Made by a program: the position numbers and the translations under genes. The notes below the pieces were generated by a model. The model made no database searches and was not told where the DNA came from. It was given only the letters and a program-made list of their open reading frames with translations. From the NCBI RefSeq assembly GCF_000186865.1, contig NW_008705579.1, positions 534,108 through 598,107 of the forward strand: 64,000 bases of DNA. Direction: 5' to 3'. The stretch is from Aureococcus anophagefferens (lineage: Eukaryota; Sar; Pelagophyceae; Pelagomonadales; Pelagomonadaceae). Below are positions 21,668 to 30,878 of the stretch, one piece after another. Numbering within the stretch: the stretch's first letter is position 1; every line of letters begins with the position of its first letter.

Positions 21668-22577
21668 TTACGCACACGCCGCGCCGCGGTCGCGGAGGCC
21701 GTCGAGCCAGGCCATGGCGCCCGGCGCGGCCGCGTGGCCGAAGGCGACGAGGCCGCGGAGCGCGTCGCGCAGGTCGCAGGGGTCCGCGTCCTCGGCGACG
21801 CCGAGGAGCGGGAGGAGCGACGCGCGCGGCGGCTTGCGCCCGGCGTTGGAGACGTAGCGTCGCCGCGCCGCGGTGGCGTCGCGGTCTCGGCTGTCCGGCG
21901 ACCCGAAGAGCCAGGCGCAGCCGCCCGGCCGCCGGCAGGACCCGACGGTCGCCGCGAGGCAGTAGTGCACGAGCTGGTTCGCCATGTACGCCTCTCCCGC
22001 GGCGGCGTGGCGCTTGAATTTGCAGCCCGCGCCGCGCTCCTCCGGGTCGCAGCGCACGAGGCGCGCGCGGCACTCGTCGAGGAAGGGCGCCGACGCGAGT
22101 TTCCGCAGCGCGGGCGGCGACAGGAGCAAAAAATTGGCGAACGTGAGGAGGCCTGCGGCGCGCGGGCGTCGAGCGCCGGGGTTCGTCCCGCGCGACGCCG
22201 GGAGCGAGACCGCCGCCGCCGAGGAGGAGCGCGTCGGTGGCCGGCGACGCCGGCGCGAGGAGCGCCTCCGCCCGCGCGAGCTCGAGGACGAGCCCGTCGC
22301 CGTGCCACCACGTCTCCGCGTCTGTGAACGCGAACCACCGCGGCGCCGCTCCGGCGTCCTCGGCGGCGCGCAGCGCGCACCCAAAGGCCGCCTCGAGGCG
22401 GCACGGCGACGCCGGGCCTCGCGCGGCGCAGGCGGCGTCCCAGCACCGGCCGTCGGAGAAGACGGCGGCGTGCGGGAAGTGCTCGAGCCACGTCGCGCTC
22501 CGCGCCGGCGGGCCGGGCCCGACGACCGCCATGAAGATCGACGCGAGGGTCGCGTTCATGGGCATCGTCATGAGCAT
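21668..22577 (-). CDS. Possible Fringe-like glycosyltransferase, two exons
   Basis: Exons 22577-22211 and 22152-21668 give 283 residues. The frame breaks without the 58-bp intron and is continuous with it. Exon 1 carries RWFAFTDAETWWHGDGLVLE, whose Asp-x-Glu-Thr-Trp resembles the Asp-rich metal site of Fringe-type (GT31) transferases; exon 2 continues LLTFANFLLLSPPALRKL, KFKRHAAAGEAYMANQLVHY and a Cys-containing C-terminus. The N-terminus is hydrophobic but has several possible Met starts. Glycosyltransferase activity is inferred from pattern only; the spliced join is GGGLLTF. Confidence 0.4.
22153..22210 (-). other. Short GT-AG intron, 58 bp
   Basis: Donor GTCTCGCT, acceptor GCCGCAG, phase 1. 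Predicted because the coding frame shifts here and the removal restores it. The repeat across the borders is weak (about 4 of 8), so mobile origin is not shown. Confidence 0.5.
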
Positions 22578-22646
22578 GCTTCAAGGCAGCCCATCGAGCA
22601 TTCAATAAAAAGTTCAACGCGCACGATGGAGCCCTAAAAAAAAAGG

Positions 22647-24010
22647 ATGCGGTCGCGGCCCGGTCGGACCGCGGAGCCGGACCCCGAGTGGGCCCTCGCG
22701 TCGACGGGCGCCGCGAAGCGCCGCGCGCGGCCGCGGCGGCGCGCGCTGCTGCTCTGCGCCGGCGCCGCGGGCCTCTGCGGCTTCGGCGCGCTCGCCGCGC
22801 GGCTGGCGCGCGGCGTGGCCGTGGACCCGGCGCGGCGGCAGGCGGCCGGCGCCGCGGCGAACGCCTTGGACGGCTGCGCCTGGCGCGAGCCCCGGGCCGT
22901 CGTCGTCGCGGCCGCGCCGCGCGGGGGCGCCGCGGCGCTCGCCGCCGCGATCGCGGGCCTCGGCGCGGCGACGGGCCGCTACGTCGTCGAGCGCCTGCCG
23001 CCGCCCGCCACGGCCGGCGACGCGACCTTCGCGTCGCGCGTCGACCGCGCCGCCGCGCGGGCCGCGGCCTACGGCGGCCGCGCGGTCCTCGTCGGCGCCG
23101 CGCCCGCGGCCGTCCGCCGACGCGACGTCGCCGTCGTCGGCGCGCTCCGGGATCCCCGGCGCGCGCTGGCGGCGGCCTACGCCGGCGACGCGGCCTTCCC
23201 CACCGTCGGCGCCTGCGCCGCGAACGCGACGTGCGCGCGCGCGCGACGCCTCGCCGCGGGCTGCTCCGCGGCGACGCTGACCTTCTGCGGCGATTCCTGC
23301 GCCGTCGACGGCGCCGGGGCCGCGACGGCCGACGCGACGGACGCCGCCGTCGCCAACGTCGCGTCCCTGCTCCTCGTCGTGCCCCGGGAGCGCCTCGACG
23401 CGGCGGGCTACGCGGTGCTCGAAACGCTCCTGCCGACGTACTTCGACGGGCTCGCCGCCCGCGCGGGCGGCGGCGACGCCGACGACCCGGAGCGCCCGAC
23501 CGTCGCGACGAAGCGCTCGGAGTGGGCGGCCCTCGCGGCGCTCTGCGCGCCCGACCAGCGCGTCTCTGTGTGGGAAACAACCAGTGGAACGCCCTGTCCG
23601 GCAAAAACTTCAAACCTCTCGAGCTCAGTCACATCGAAGTCGATTCCACTGATTTTTGGACGGATCGTTTTCTCTCGGCGAGTTCGTTTTAGGCAGTGAA
23701 AGAAAACGTCGAAACCGTTCGAATACATGCATGTTGAAGTCGTGTGGAATATTTTTGTTTCCTCCCCAGGCGCGTCTACGACGCGGCGTCCGCGGCCTTC
23801 GAGCGGGCCGTCGGCGCGTGCGCGGGCGACGCGACCCGGGCGCCGACGCCCTTCCCGACGCTGGCGGCCCTCGCGCCCTACGACTACCCGGAGCCGAGCG
23901 ACCTCCTCGCCGTCGAGCGCACGGCGGACGTCGTCGCCCTCGAGGCCGCGGAGGCCGACGCGCGGCGGCAAAAGGACGAAGCCCGGGCGCGCCGGAAGCT
24001 GAAGCACTAG
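22647..24010 (+). CDS. Type II membrane protein, possibly sulfotransferase-related, two exons
   Basis: Exons 22647-23557 and 23770-24010 join in frame to 383 residues. A basic N-terminus precedes one membrane anchor (ALLLCAGAAGLCGFGALAAR, residues 33-52). The luminal part has VVVAAAPRGGAAALAAAI and, about 60 residues later, VGALRDPRRALAAAY, spaced like the 5'- and 3'-phosphosulfate loops of carbohydrate sulfotransferases, but the loop Lys is missing. Pairs of Cys (CAANATCARA and CSAATLTFCGDSC) suggest disulfides. The C-terminus is a charged helix (ARRQKDEARARRKLKH). Function is unproven; the gene is near two other secretory-pathway genes. Confidence 0.55.
23558..23769 (+). mobile_element. Introner, family B, 212 bp
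   Basis: Exact 8-bp target duplication GCGCGTCT at 23558 and 23770. GC donor, acceptor CCCCAG, phase 2. Sense orientation. Terminal repeats CTGTGTGGGAAACAA and, at the other end inverted, CTGGGGAGGAAACAA. Splicing joins APDQ to RVYDAAS. Confidence 0.9.
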
Positions 24011-24027
24011 GGCGCCGTTCGTTACGC

Positions 24028-24687
24028 CTAGAGGCCGAAGGCGGCGACGGCCTCCGTCGAAGACGTGTAGTCCTTGAGGCACTCGTGGGCCTTCACGAGC
24101 GCCGCGAGCGCGGCGACCTTGGGGAACTTCGCCGCGACGTCGTAGCTCGCCAGCTTGTAGCAGCCCCCGAAGGGCATGTAGCCCGTGCAGATGTTGTAGA
24201 CCGCGAGGTCCGCCACCGTGGGGTAGGCGAGGCCGAGGACGAAGCCCGAGGCCGGGATCTTCGATTCCAGCACCGCGAGCCACTTGTCGAGGGCGGCGGT
24301 GATGACGGCCGGGTCCTTGCCGCCGAAGGCCTCCTTGGCGCAGGCAGCGACCATGTCCTCCTTGATGAGCGCGAACATCTGGTCCGTGGCCTTCTGCTGC
24401 GCCGACAGCGCCGCGAACTTGGGCACGAGGCCCGCGACGTAGCACTCGATGGCGTTCGACTGCGCGAGCTTGAAGTCGCCGTGCTCGAGGACGGGCACGG
24501 AGCCCGGGCTGCCGAACGCGAGCTTCTGCTCCGCCGTCAGCTCCGCGCCGCCCTCGACGAGCTCGAGCTTGCCGCACGCGGCAATGAGCTTGATGAGCTC
24601 GCCGCGGCCCGCGATGGGGAAGTAGTAGAGCTTTAATGGGCCGACGGGCTTGGACATGCCGAACATGGACATGAGCTGGGCAGCCAT
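24028..24687 (-). CDS. Glutathione S-transferase, sigma-like
   Basis: A 219-residue cytosolic GST that conjugates glutathione to electrophiles. The thioredoxin-fold half starts LKLYYFPIAGRGELIKLIAA with the catalytic Tyr in YYF; SVPVLEHGDFKLAQSNAIE gives the cis-Pro and the glutathione-binding Ser (SNAI where QSxAI is usual). The helical half runs from about residue 92, with LAYPTVADLAVYNI typical of the conserved core. The N-terminal extension MAAQLMSMFGMSKPVG contains other possible starts. Single exon, ending 17 bp from the preceding gene's stop. Confidence 0.9.
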   Translation of the reverse strand: MAAQLMSMFGMSKPVGPLKLYYFPIAGRGELIKLIAACGKLELVEGGAELTAEQKLAFGSPGSVPVLEHGDFKLAQSNAIECYVAGLVPKFAALSAQQKATDQMFALIKEDMVAACAKEAFGGKDPAVITAALDKWLAVLESKIPASGFVLGLAYPTVADLAVYNICTGYMPFGGCYKLASYDVAAKFPKVAALAALVKAHECLKDYTSSTEAVAAFGL

Positions 24688-24805
24688 GGCAGCGACGCGG
24701 ATATTATTCTATCGGCGAACTGGGTGGCCGAGCTGCGAAAGCGCGCTTTGGAATGCAGACTCAAAAACCGATGGTGAATTCAATGTGCTTCCACCACGAC
24801 TCGTG

Positions 24806-26393
24806 ATGGCAGCCTCGCAAACAGAAGACTCCCAGCTCCGCGCCCTCCGGAGCCTCGCGCCGCCGCCCGACGATGAAAAACCAGGCAAGTGGGTCAGCGA
24901 CACGGTCCTCCTCTGCGCGTCGTCGACGACGCTCCAGGCGGCCTGCGGCGCGGTCTACTACAGCTTTGGCACGGTTTATCTCGCCATCCTCGAGCACTGG
25001 CCCGACGCGTCGCCGACGAAGGCGGCCCTCGTCGGGTCCTCCATGGACTCGTCGTTCTGCGGCGGCTGCCTCCTCGTCGGCCACGCCGTCGCGCGCTGGG
25101 GCCCCGTCCCGACGGCCGCGGCGGGCGTGATCCTCATGCCCGCGGGGCTCCTCGCGTCGTCGCGCGCGTCGTCCGTGGAGATGCTCGTGGCGACGTTCGG
25201 CGTGGCCCAGGGCCTGGGCTGCGCCGCCTGCTTCATGCCCGCGCTCGCCAGGGCAGGAAAAGGGCGCGACGCTCCCAAAGGCTCCTCTCTCGGCCGTTTT
25301 CCACTCGTTTCGGCTGATCTTTGGACGAGCGATCAGCGCTCTCGAAGCGTCGATCCTTTCTCTGGAACGAGCGCGCGCGGAACGCTCACGTTGAAGCGAT
25401 CACCCTGTTCCCGCCCAGGCGCTCTCGACGCTGCAGACGCGCTTCGCGGGGCACCCGAACCTGTCGCTCTACGCGGCGGCGTGCTCCGCGGGCATGCCCG
25501 CGGGCATGCTCGTCGCGTCGCTCCTGCTCGAGCGGTCCTTCCGCGACGCGGGCTTCCGCGCGACGTTCGAACGCTGGGCGGCCGTGACGGCCTTCGTCGC
25601 CGGCGCCGCCGCGCTCGGGCTCCGGCGCGGCCCCCGCGCGCCGGCGCGGGCGGCGCCCCCCGGCTCGCCGCGGCGGCCCGTCGCCGCGCGGCGCCGCGAG
25701 TTCGTCGCGAGCCGCGTCTTCCGCTTCGCGTTCGTCGCGTACTCGCTCTACATGTTCGCGGCGACGGCGCGGCGCGGCGTCTTTGGTCCGCGTTCCCCGC
25801 GTCTTACGCGCCGCCCCGAGGTGCCCTACAACTTCGGCCCGTCGCTCGCCGTGCGCGCCCGCGTCGCGCCGCGCTCCGTCGTCTACGCGCTCTCCGGCGG
25901 CGCCATCGTCGGCCGGCCGTCGGCGGGCGCGCTCGCGCGGCCCGCGCGCGCGGGCATCCGGCGGACGACCGTCGCGACGATGCTCGGCTCCGCCGTCGCG
26001 CTGCTCGCGCTGCCCGTGTGCCTCCACGCCGACGACGGCGCGCCGGCCGTGCTGCTCCTCGCGTCCTTCGCCTACGCGGCGTGCCACAGCGGCCGCGCGT
26101 CGCTCATGCCGACGATGACGAGCCACCTCTTCGACCACGAGGTCATGCCCCTGGCCTACGGCTACTGCAACTTCGGCATGGCGTGCGCCGCGCTCGGCGC
26201 GTTCCCGCTCGTCGTCTACATCGCCGACGGCCACGGCGCGTTCCCGGCCTTTGGGCGCGCGGCGCTCGCGCTCGTCGCCGCGGCCGCGCTCGTCTCCAAG
26301 GCCGACGACGCGCGCGCGAAGCGCGACGAGGAGGCCGCGTTGCTCATCGAGCTCCCCGCCGCGCCCCCGGACGATATTCTGCCCGTGCTTTAG
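24806..26393 (+). CDS. Major facilitator superfamily transporter, monocarboxylate-type, two exons
   Basis: Exons 24806-25240 and 25419-26393 give 469 residues. Hydrophobic segments are spread over the whole length (for instance VLLCASSTTLQAACGAVYYS, VPTAAAGVILMPAGLLASS, ATMLGSAVALLALPVCL, GMACAALGAFPLVVYI), consistent with about 12 helices and a basic central loop. The pattern with FGTVYLAILEHW early resembles algal monocarboxylate-type carriers; the substrate is unknown. The ATG at 24806 is chosen because upstream Mets overlap the divergent GST gene. The stop overlaps that of the next gene in TTAG. Confidence 0.75.
25241..25418 (+). mobile_element. Introner, family A, short variant, 178 bp
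   Basis: Target copies GCGCTCGC and GCGCTCTC (7 of 8), GC donor, acceptor CCGCCCAG, phase 0, sense orientation. It has the core CTGATCTTTGGACGAGCGAT. Splicing joins AACFMP to ALSTLQTRF. Confidence 0.88.
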
Positions 26394-27418
26394 ACGACCT
26401 CGGGCGCGATGGCGTCGTAGTGGGGCTGCGCGGCGTCGTCGTCGCCCTTCTCGCGGCGCGCCGACGGGAGCTCCGTCGCGAGGAAGCCGGCGACGACGAG
26501 GGCCGCGCCGCCCCAGGCCGCGGGCGCCAGGCGCGACCCCTTGAGCGCCCGGTCGCAGAGCGCCGACAGCGGGATCGTGAGCATCGTCGCGCAGCTCGCG
26601 GTCACGGGCGACAGCGCCACGACGGCGACCATGATCGACGCGTTGAAGACGAGCGCGAGCGCCGCGTTCAGCGCGATCCAGGGCCAGAGGTCGCGCGGCA
26701 CGGGCGCGGCGTAGGGCTCGAGGCCCGCGGCGTCCAGGACGAAGAAGAGGGGCCACGTCGTCGCGAGCGACGCGACGCCGACGAGCGCCGTCGCGGCGTT
26801 GACGACGGGCCCGGCCGCGTCGCCGAGCCAGCGCGCGAAGCAGACCTCGTAGGCCGCGTAGGACGCCGCGCCGCCGACGACGAGCATGTCCCCGAGGAAG
26901 CGCCGGCCGCCCGCGGCGGACGAGCCGTCGCACGCGACGAGCGAGACGCCGCCGAGCGACACGGCGATGCCCAACACTCGCGCGACCGTCGGGCGCTCCC
27001 GCAGGAGGACCGCGGCGAGAAAAACGGCGAAGACGGACTGGGCCTGGAAGAGCACCGTGGCCTCGGCGACGGACGTGTAGGGCAGCGCGACGTACCACAA
27101 GTAATCGCCGGCCGTGTAGACGATGCTCAGGGCCGCGGCGACGGCGGCGACGCGCCGCTTCGACGCGCCCGCGGTCGCGACGAGCGCCGCGAAGGCGCCG
27201 CTGGGCAGGAACGGTACGAGGAGCGCCATGGACGCGTGGTTGAGAAACGTGATGAGGAAGGGGCGGTTCGCCTTCTCTTCGATCGACTGCACGATCTCCG
27301 ACTGCACGACCCAGGTGACGAGCATGAGCGCGAGCGCCGTGTAGCCCCGGACGCGCGCGGGCTCCATCGCGGTGCCCTCGTCGATGATTACGCTATGCTT
27401 CCCATGCTGTCCAAACAA
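26390..27418 (-). CDS. Drug/metabolite (EamA/SLC35F-like) transporter
   Basis: A protein of 342 residues with about ten membrane helices in two EamA-like halves. YLWYVALPYTSVAEATVLFQ and FAVFLAAVLLRERPTVARVL match the conserved helices 3-4 of the DMT superfamily; GDMLVVGGAASYAAYEVCFA starts the second half. SLC35F-type carriers move small metabolites or nucleotide sugars, but the substrate cannot be read here. Start is uncertain: Met1 at 27418 or the Met at 27367 (MEPARVRGYTALALML). Its TAA and the convergent MFS gene's TAG overlap in TTAG. Confidence 0.8.
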   Translation of the reverse strand: MFGQHGKHSVIIDEGTAMEPARVRGYTALALMLVTWVVQSEIVQSIEEKANRPFLITFLNHASMALLVPFLPSGAFAALVATAGASKRRVAAVAAALSIVYTAGDYLWYVALPYTSVAEATVLFQAQSVFAVFLAAVLLRERPTVARVLGIAVSLGGVSLVACDGSSAAGGRRFLGDMLVVGGAASYAAYEVCFARWLGDAAGPVVNAATALVGVASLATTWPLFFVLDAAGLEPYAAPVPRDLWPWIALNAALALVFNASIMVAVVALSPVTASCATMLTIPLSALCDRALKGSRLAPAAWGGAALVVAGFLATELPSARREKGDDDAAQPHYDAIAPEVV

Positions 27419-27483
27419 GAAAGGTTCAAATTCAATCGCGACAGGTAAATATCGTCAAACCAATTCTCTAAACGACGAGCATT

Positions 27484-28999
27484 ATGGCCATCGGCAACAA
27501 CGTCGACGCCGGCGGCGGCCTGCTGGGCGCCCTGGCCATCGGCAAGGCCGTGGGCCACGGCGCCCCGCAGGTCTACAAGCGGCGGCGCAAGGAGAGCGAG
27601 ACGCAGGCCGCCGAGGCGGCGCGCGCGAGCGTCGTCTACCGGCCGAAGCTCGAGCGCGTCGGCGGCTGGCAGCTCCTGCGGCAGCAGAACAAGATGAACG
27701 CGGACCGGCTCGTCGAGGTGCTGCGCCGGGGCATCGGCGCGGCCATGGACAAGGGCATGGCGTACCGCGAGTTCTTCCACAAATTGGACGCGGACGGGTC
27801 GGGCGAGATCGAGGGCCGCGAGCTCCGGCGGGGCCTGCGGTGGCTCGGCATCGAGCTCGGCGAGCGCGAGGTGAATCTCATCCTGCGGCGCTTCTCCAAG
27901 GACGGGCGCTTCCTGCGCTACGAAGACTTTCTGAAGTTCTGCGAGGGGGAGGCGCGGGAGATGGACGAGATCTTCGACGCCGTGCGATCCGAGCTCAAGA
28001 AGCTGAGCGGCGCGGAGCGGCTGACGGTCGACATCGTCCACGCGACGCTGGACCTCGAGGTCGACGACGGCTTCGCGACGCTCGCCGCCGTCTGCGCGCG
28101 CCTCGACGAACTGGGGGTCCACGTGTCCGAGGAGCGGCGCGGCGTCCTCGCGAAGCAGTTCCTCGCGAAGAAGGTCTTCGAGGGGTTCTACCTGATCGAC
28201 GTCGCCAAGTTCGAGGACCACGTCGGGGGATCCTCANNNNNNNNNNNNNNNNNNNNNNNNNNNNNNNNNNNNNNNNNNNNNNNNNNTTGCCGCGCGCGCG
28301 CGACGGGCCCCAGGAGTACCTCGGCCTCGGCGACGACTACCGGCGGACGAGGCTCTACGGCGAGGAGGTGGAGAACGCGCTCCGGCGCCACGAGGCGACG
28401 GTGGACACGATGTTCGACGCCTACGCCAAGGTCGTCCTCGACATGGGCGCCGCGCCCGTCGTCGACTTCGACGACGCGCGGCGCCTCGTCGAGGCGCTCG
28501 ACAGGGCAGGACAAGGGTGATTCAACGTCGCTTCAACGTGAGTGTTCCGCGCGCTCCCGTTCTGGAAAAAGCATCCACGCTTCGAGACCGTTCCGAGAGA
28601 TGATCGCTCGTCCAAAAATCAGCCGAAACGAGTGGAAAACGGCCGAGATAGGAGCCTTTGAAGTTGGGAATTTCGCTCTCTTGTCCTGCCCAGGCGCTCG
28701 ACCTCTTCGAGGACGACGGCTTCTCCCTGCGCCACTGCAACATGGCCTTTGTGTTCAGCCAGATGACGGTCAAGGACCGCATGGGGTCGTCGAAGCACCG
28801 CTACCTGTCCAAGACGGACTTCCTCGAGTTCCTGTGCCGCGTCGCGGACTACAAGGTCCGCGGCCCCGCGCCGGGCTTCGCCGGCGGCCTCGACGACGTC
28901 CTCGACGCGTTCTTCGCGGACCTCGAGTACCCGAAGCCGAAGCGGCCGGGCGAAGAGCCCGTCCGCACCTTCGTCGCCCTCGACCAAGCAGACGGCTAA
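27484..28999 (+). CDS. EF-hand calcium-binding protein, two exons, gap inside
   Basis: Exons 27484-28493 and 28694-28999. One good EF-hand loop (KLDADGSGEIEGRELRRGLR) is followed by a second, degenerate one (RFSKDGRFLRYEDFLKF). After a second helical region and the N gap comes YLGLGDDYRRTRLYGEEVEN and a C-terminal half with further EF-hand-like helices (VFSQMTVKDRM, FLEFLCRVADYK). The layout resembles calcium sensors of flagella or cytoskeleton, but no family is fixed. The frames on either side of the gap differ, so the gap size is wrong. It ends 8 bp from the convergent gene. Confidence 0.75.
28237..28286. other. Assembly gap, 50 N
   Basis: The gap lies inside the EF-hand gene. The coding frame changes by one between its sides, so its true length is not 50. 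Confidence 0.99.
28494..28693 (+). mobile_element. Introner, family A, 200 bp
   Basis: Exact target duplication GCGCTCGA at 28494 and 28694. GC donor, acceptor CTGCCCAG, phase 0. The element is antisense to the gene (CCAAAAATCAGCC). Terminal repeats CAGGGCAGGACAAG and CTTGTCCTGCCCAG. Splicing joins RRLVE to ALDLFED. Confidence 0.93.
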
Positions 29000-29007
29000 G
29001 AGTTATG

Positions 29008-30000
29008 TCATCGCGCGCACGCCGCCGCGCGCGGCGCGCCCGGCGGCGCGACGCGGGCCCCCGCGGACGCGACGGTCCGCGAGCCGCGCTCGTACTGGTG
29101 GCAGAGGTCGCCGCAGGTCGCGCCGCCGCCCTCGCTGATGAGGAAGACGCCCTCGGCCTTCGTCGACGCCGCGAAGAGGGCGCCCTCGGACGCCGGCGGC
29201 GGGAGGACCGCCGTGACGGCGCGCGCGAACGCGAGCTGGTCGCGGTCGCTGGAGTCGTCGCGGTCGTACTCGGCCCACCAGGCGCAGGAGAGCGTCGCGG
29301 CGACGGGGTGGTGCGCGTCCCAGAGGAGCACCGCGCCGTCGGCGTAGTAGCCGAGGCCGCCGGCGGTTTCGTAGCGCGCGACCTGCGCGCGCAGCGCGGC
29401 GACGTCGGCCGTCTTCGCCTCGACGAGGCGCGCCTCCGTGCGCCACCAGGCCTCGCCGGGCCGCCGGGCGCTGCAGGGGCTCACGCGGGGCCGCGTGTAG
29501 GCCGCCGTGCACGGGTGGCGGAACGCCGCGAAGCCGAAACCGCCGCCCAGCGCGGACCGCACGAGGTCCAGCGGGTGCTGCTTCAGCACGAGTTTCCAGT
29601 CGACGAAGAGGAGGTAGCGCGCGTTCGCGAAGAACTCGAGCGGCAGCAGCTTCACGCGGCGGCTCGCGCGGCGGTCGCCGCGGCCGGCCGCGTCCGCGTC
29701 GAGCGCGACGACGCGCCACGGCGCCACGTCGCAGTGCTCGCGGAGCGACGCCGCGGACGCCGCGCCGGCGACGAGCACGTAGCACACGCCCGCCGTGCCG
29801 TTGGCGGCGCCCGGCCCGAGCCGCGTCGACGGGTGCGGGAACCGCACGCCGGCGGGGTAGACGAGCGTCGTGTACGCGACGACGTCGCAGCCCGCCGTCG
29901 CCGCCGCGATGCGCGACGCCAGCCGCAGCGATGGGCCGTCGGCGAGCGAGCAGTTGGATGCGACGGCCAGGGGCAGCCAGAGGGCTGCCGCCATGCGCAT
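29008..30000 (-). CDS. TOD1/MUCI70 (DUF616)-type glycosyltransferase
   Basis: A 330-residue protein with signal peptide MRMAAALWLPLAVASNC at the ATG at 30000; upstream in-frame sequence overlaps the divergent ARM gene. The core ASRRVKLLPLEFFANARYLL then FVDWKLVLKQHPLDLVRS and GFAAFRHPCTAAY follows the DUF616 pattern of plant TOD1 and MUCI70 (Arg-x-x-Lys, a Phe/Trp-x-Asp strand, then Asp-Pro-Leu, and an Arg/His pair). Those proteins are Golgi or endomembrane transferases acting on polysaccharides. Several Cys in the C-terminus suggest disulfides (GGGATCGDLCHQYE). Single exon. Confidence 0.65.
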   Translation of the reverse strand: MRMAAALWLPLAVASNCSLADGPSLRLASRIAAATAGCDVVAYTTLVYPAGVRFPHPSTRLGPGAANGTAGVCYVLVAGAASAASLREHCDVAPWRVVALDADAAGRGDRRASRRVKLLPLEFFANARYLLFVDWKLVLKQHPLDLVRSALGGGFGFAAFRHPCTAAYTRPRVSPCSARRPGEAWWRTEARLVEAKTADVAALRAQVARYETAGGLGYYADGAVLLWDAHHPVAATLSCAWWAEYDRDDSSDRDQLAFARAVTAVLPPPASEGALFAASTKAEGVFLISEGGGATCGDLCHQYERGSRTVASAGARVAPPGAPRAAACAR

Positions 30001-30055
30001 CGTGTGATTGTGCAAGGAGTGGGAAACGTCGGCGTTTTGGGCAAAGGGGTCAAGC

Positions 30056-30766
30056 ATGGCGGAGATCGAGGGGCTGGTCCGCGCCTTGCGCGAGGGCGAC
30101 GGCGCGGCGAAGGCGGCGGCGGCGCGGGCGCTGCGCGACCTCGCGGGTCGCGCCGTCAGCTGGTTGAGGCCAACGCCACTAATCACCATCGCCGAGGCCG
30201 GCGCCATCCCGCCGCTCGTCGAGCTCCTGCGGGACGGGGGCGCGAAGGCCAAGGCGGCGGCCGCACGAACGCTGGGCGACCTCGCGTGCAACGACGCTTG
30301 CGAGGTCCTGATCGCCGAGGCCGGCGGCATCCCACCGCTCGTCGCGCTCCTGCGGGCTCGGAGCAAGAAGGCCAAAGACGAGGCTGCGTGGGCGCTGCGC
30401 AACCTCGCGCGCCATGCCGCCGGCAAGCTCTTGATCGCCGAGGCCGGCGGCATCCCGCCGCTCGTCAAGCTCCTGCGCGATGGGAGCGCGAACGCTAGAT
30501 ATTGGGTCGAGCGCGCGCTGAGCCGCCTCGCCCACAACAACGACGCCAACGCGGTCGCGATCGCGGCGGCCGTCCGCTTCGAGGCGCTCGTCCAGCTCGC
30601 GCGGCGCGGCCGCGTGACCGTCGGCTACCAGTTCATCGTGCACGATGCGGGCGTCCCCGCCAAGCGCAAGGCCGCGCTGGTCGTCGCCGCGCTGCTTCGC
30701 GACTACGTCCCGGAATTCAAATCGGCCCCGCGCGACATCAAGACCGTCATCGCGTCCTACCTCTAG
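30056..30766 (+). CDS. Armadillo-repeat protein
   Basis: A 236-residue helical-repeat protein from the ATG at 30056. Three to four ARM units are visible, each with IAEAGGIPPLVxLLR followed by AKxxAAxALxxLA (residues about 10-160). ARM units of this form serve as protein-binding scaffolds in vacuolar, cytoskeletal and ubiquitin-ligase proteins. The C-terminal 70 residues are helical but do not repeat, ending SAPRDIKTVIASYL. Close repetition of IAEAGGIPPLV suggests recent unit duplication. Partner and process cannot be inferred. Confidence 0.85.
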   Translation: MAEIEGLVRALREGDGAAKAAAARALRDLAGRAVSWLRPTPLITIAEAGAIPPLVELLRDGGAKAKAAAARTLGDLACNDACEVLIAEAGGIPPLVALLRARSKKAKDEAAWALRNLARHAAGKLLIAEAGGIPPLVKLLRDGSANARYWVERALSRLAHNNDANAVAIAAAVRFEALVQLARRGRVTVGYQFIVHDAGVPAKRKAALVVAALLRDYVPEFKSAPRDIKTVIASYL

Positions 30767-30878
30767 GACGCACCGCTAAGCCTAAGGAAGCAAAGCTGCA
30801 GTATCGGGACCGCAGCGGAGTCCGGCAGACCCATCGTGTGCGACACTGGCTTCAAGCGCACTCATCAACAGCGACCTC

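Noticed and set aside
27421..27450. Possible tRNA B-box (AGGTTCAAATTC)
   Set aside because: No A-box and no pairing acceptor stem at the right distance; it lies between two divergent start codons.
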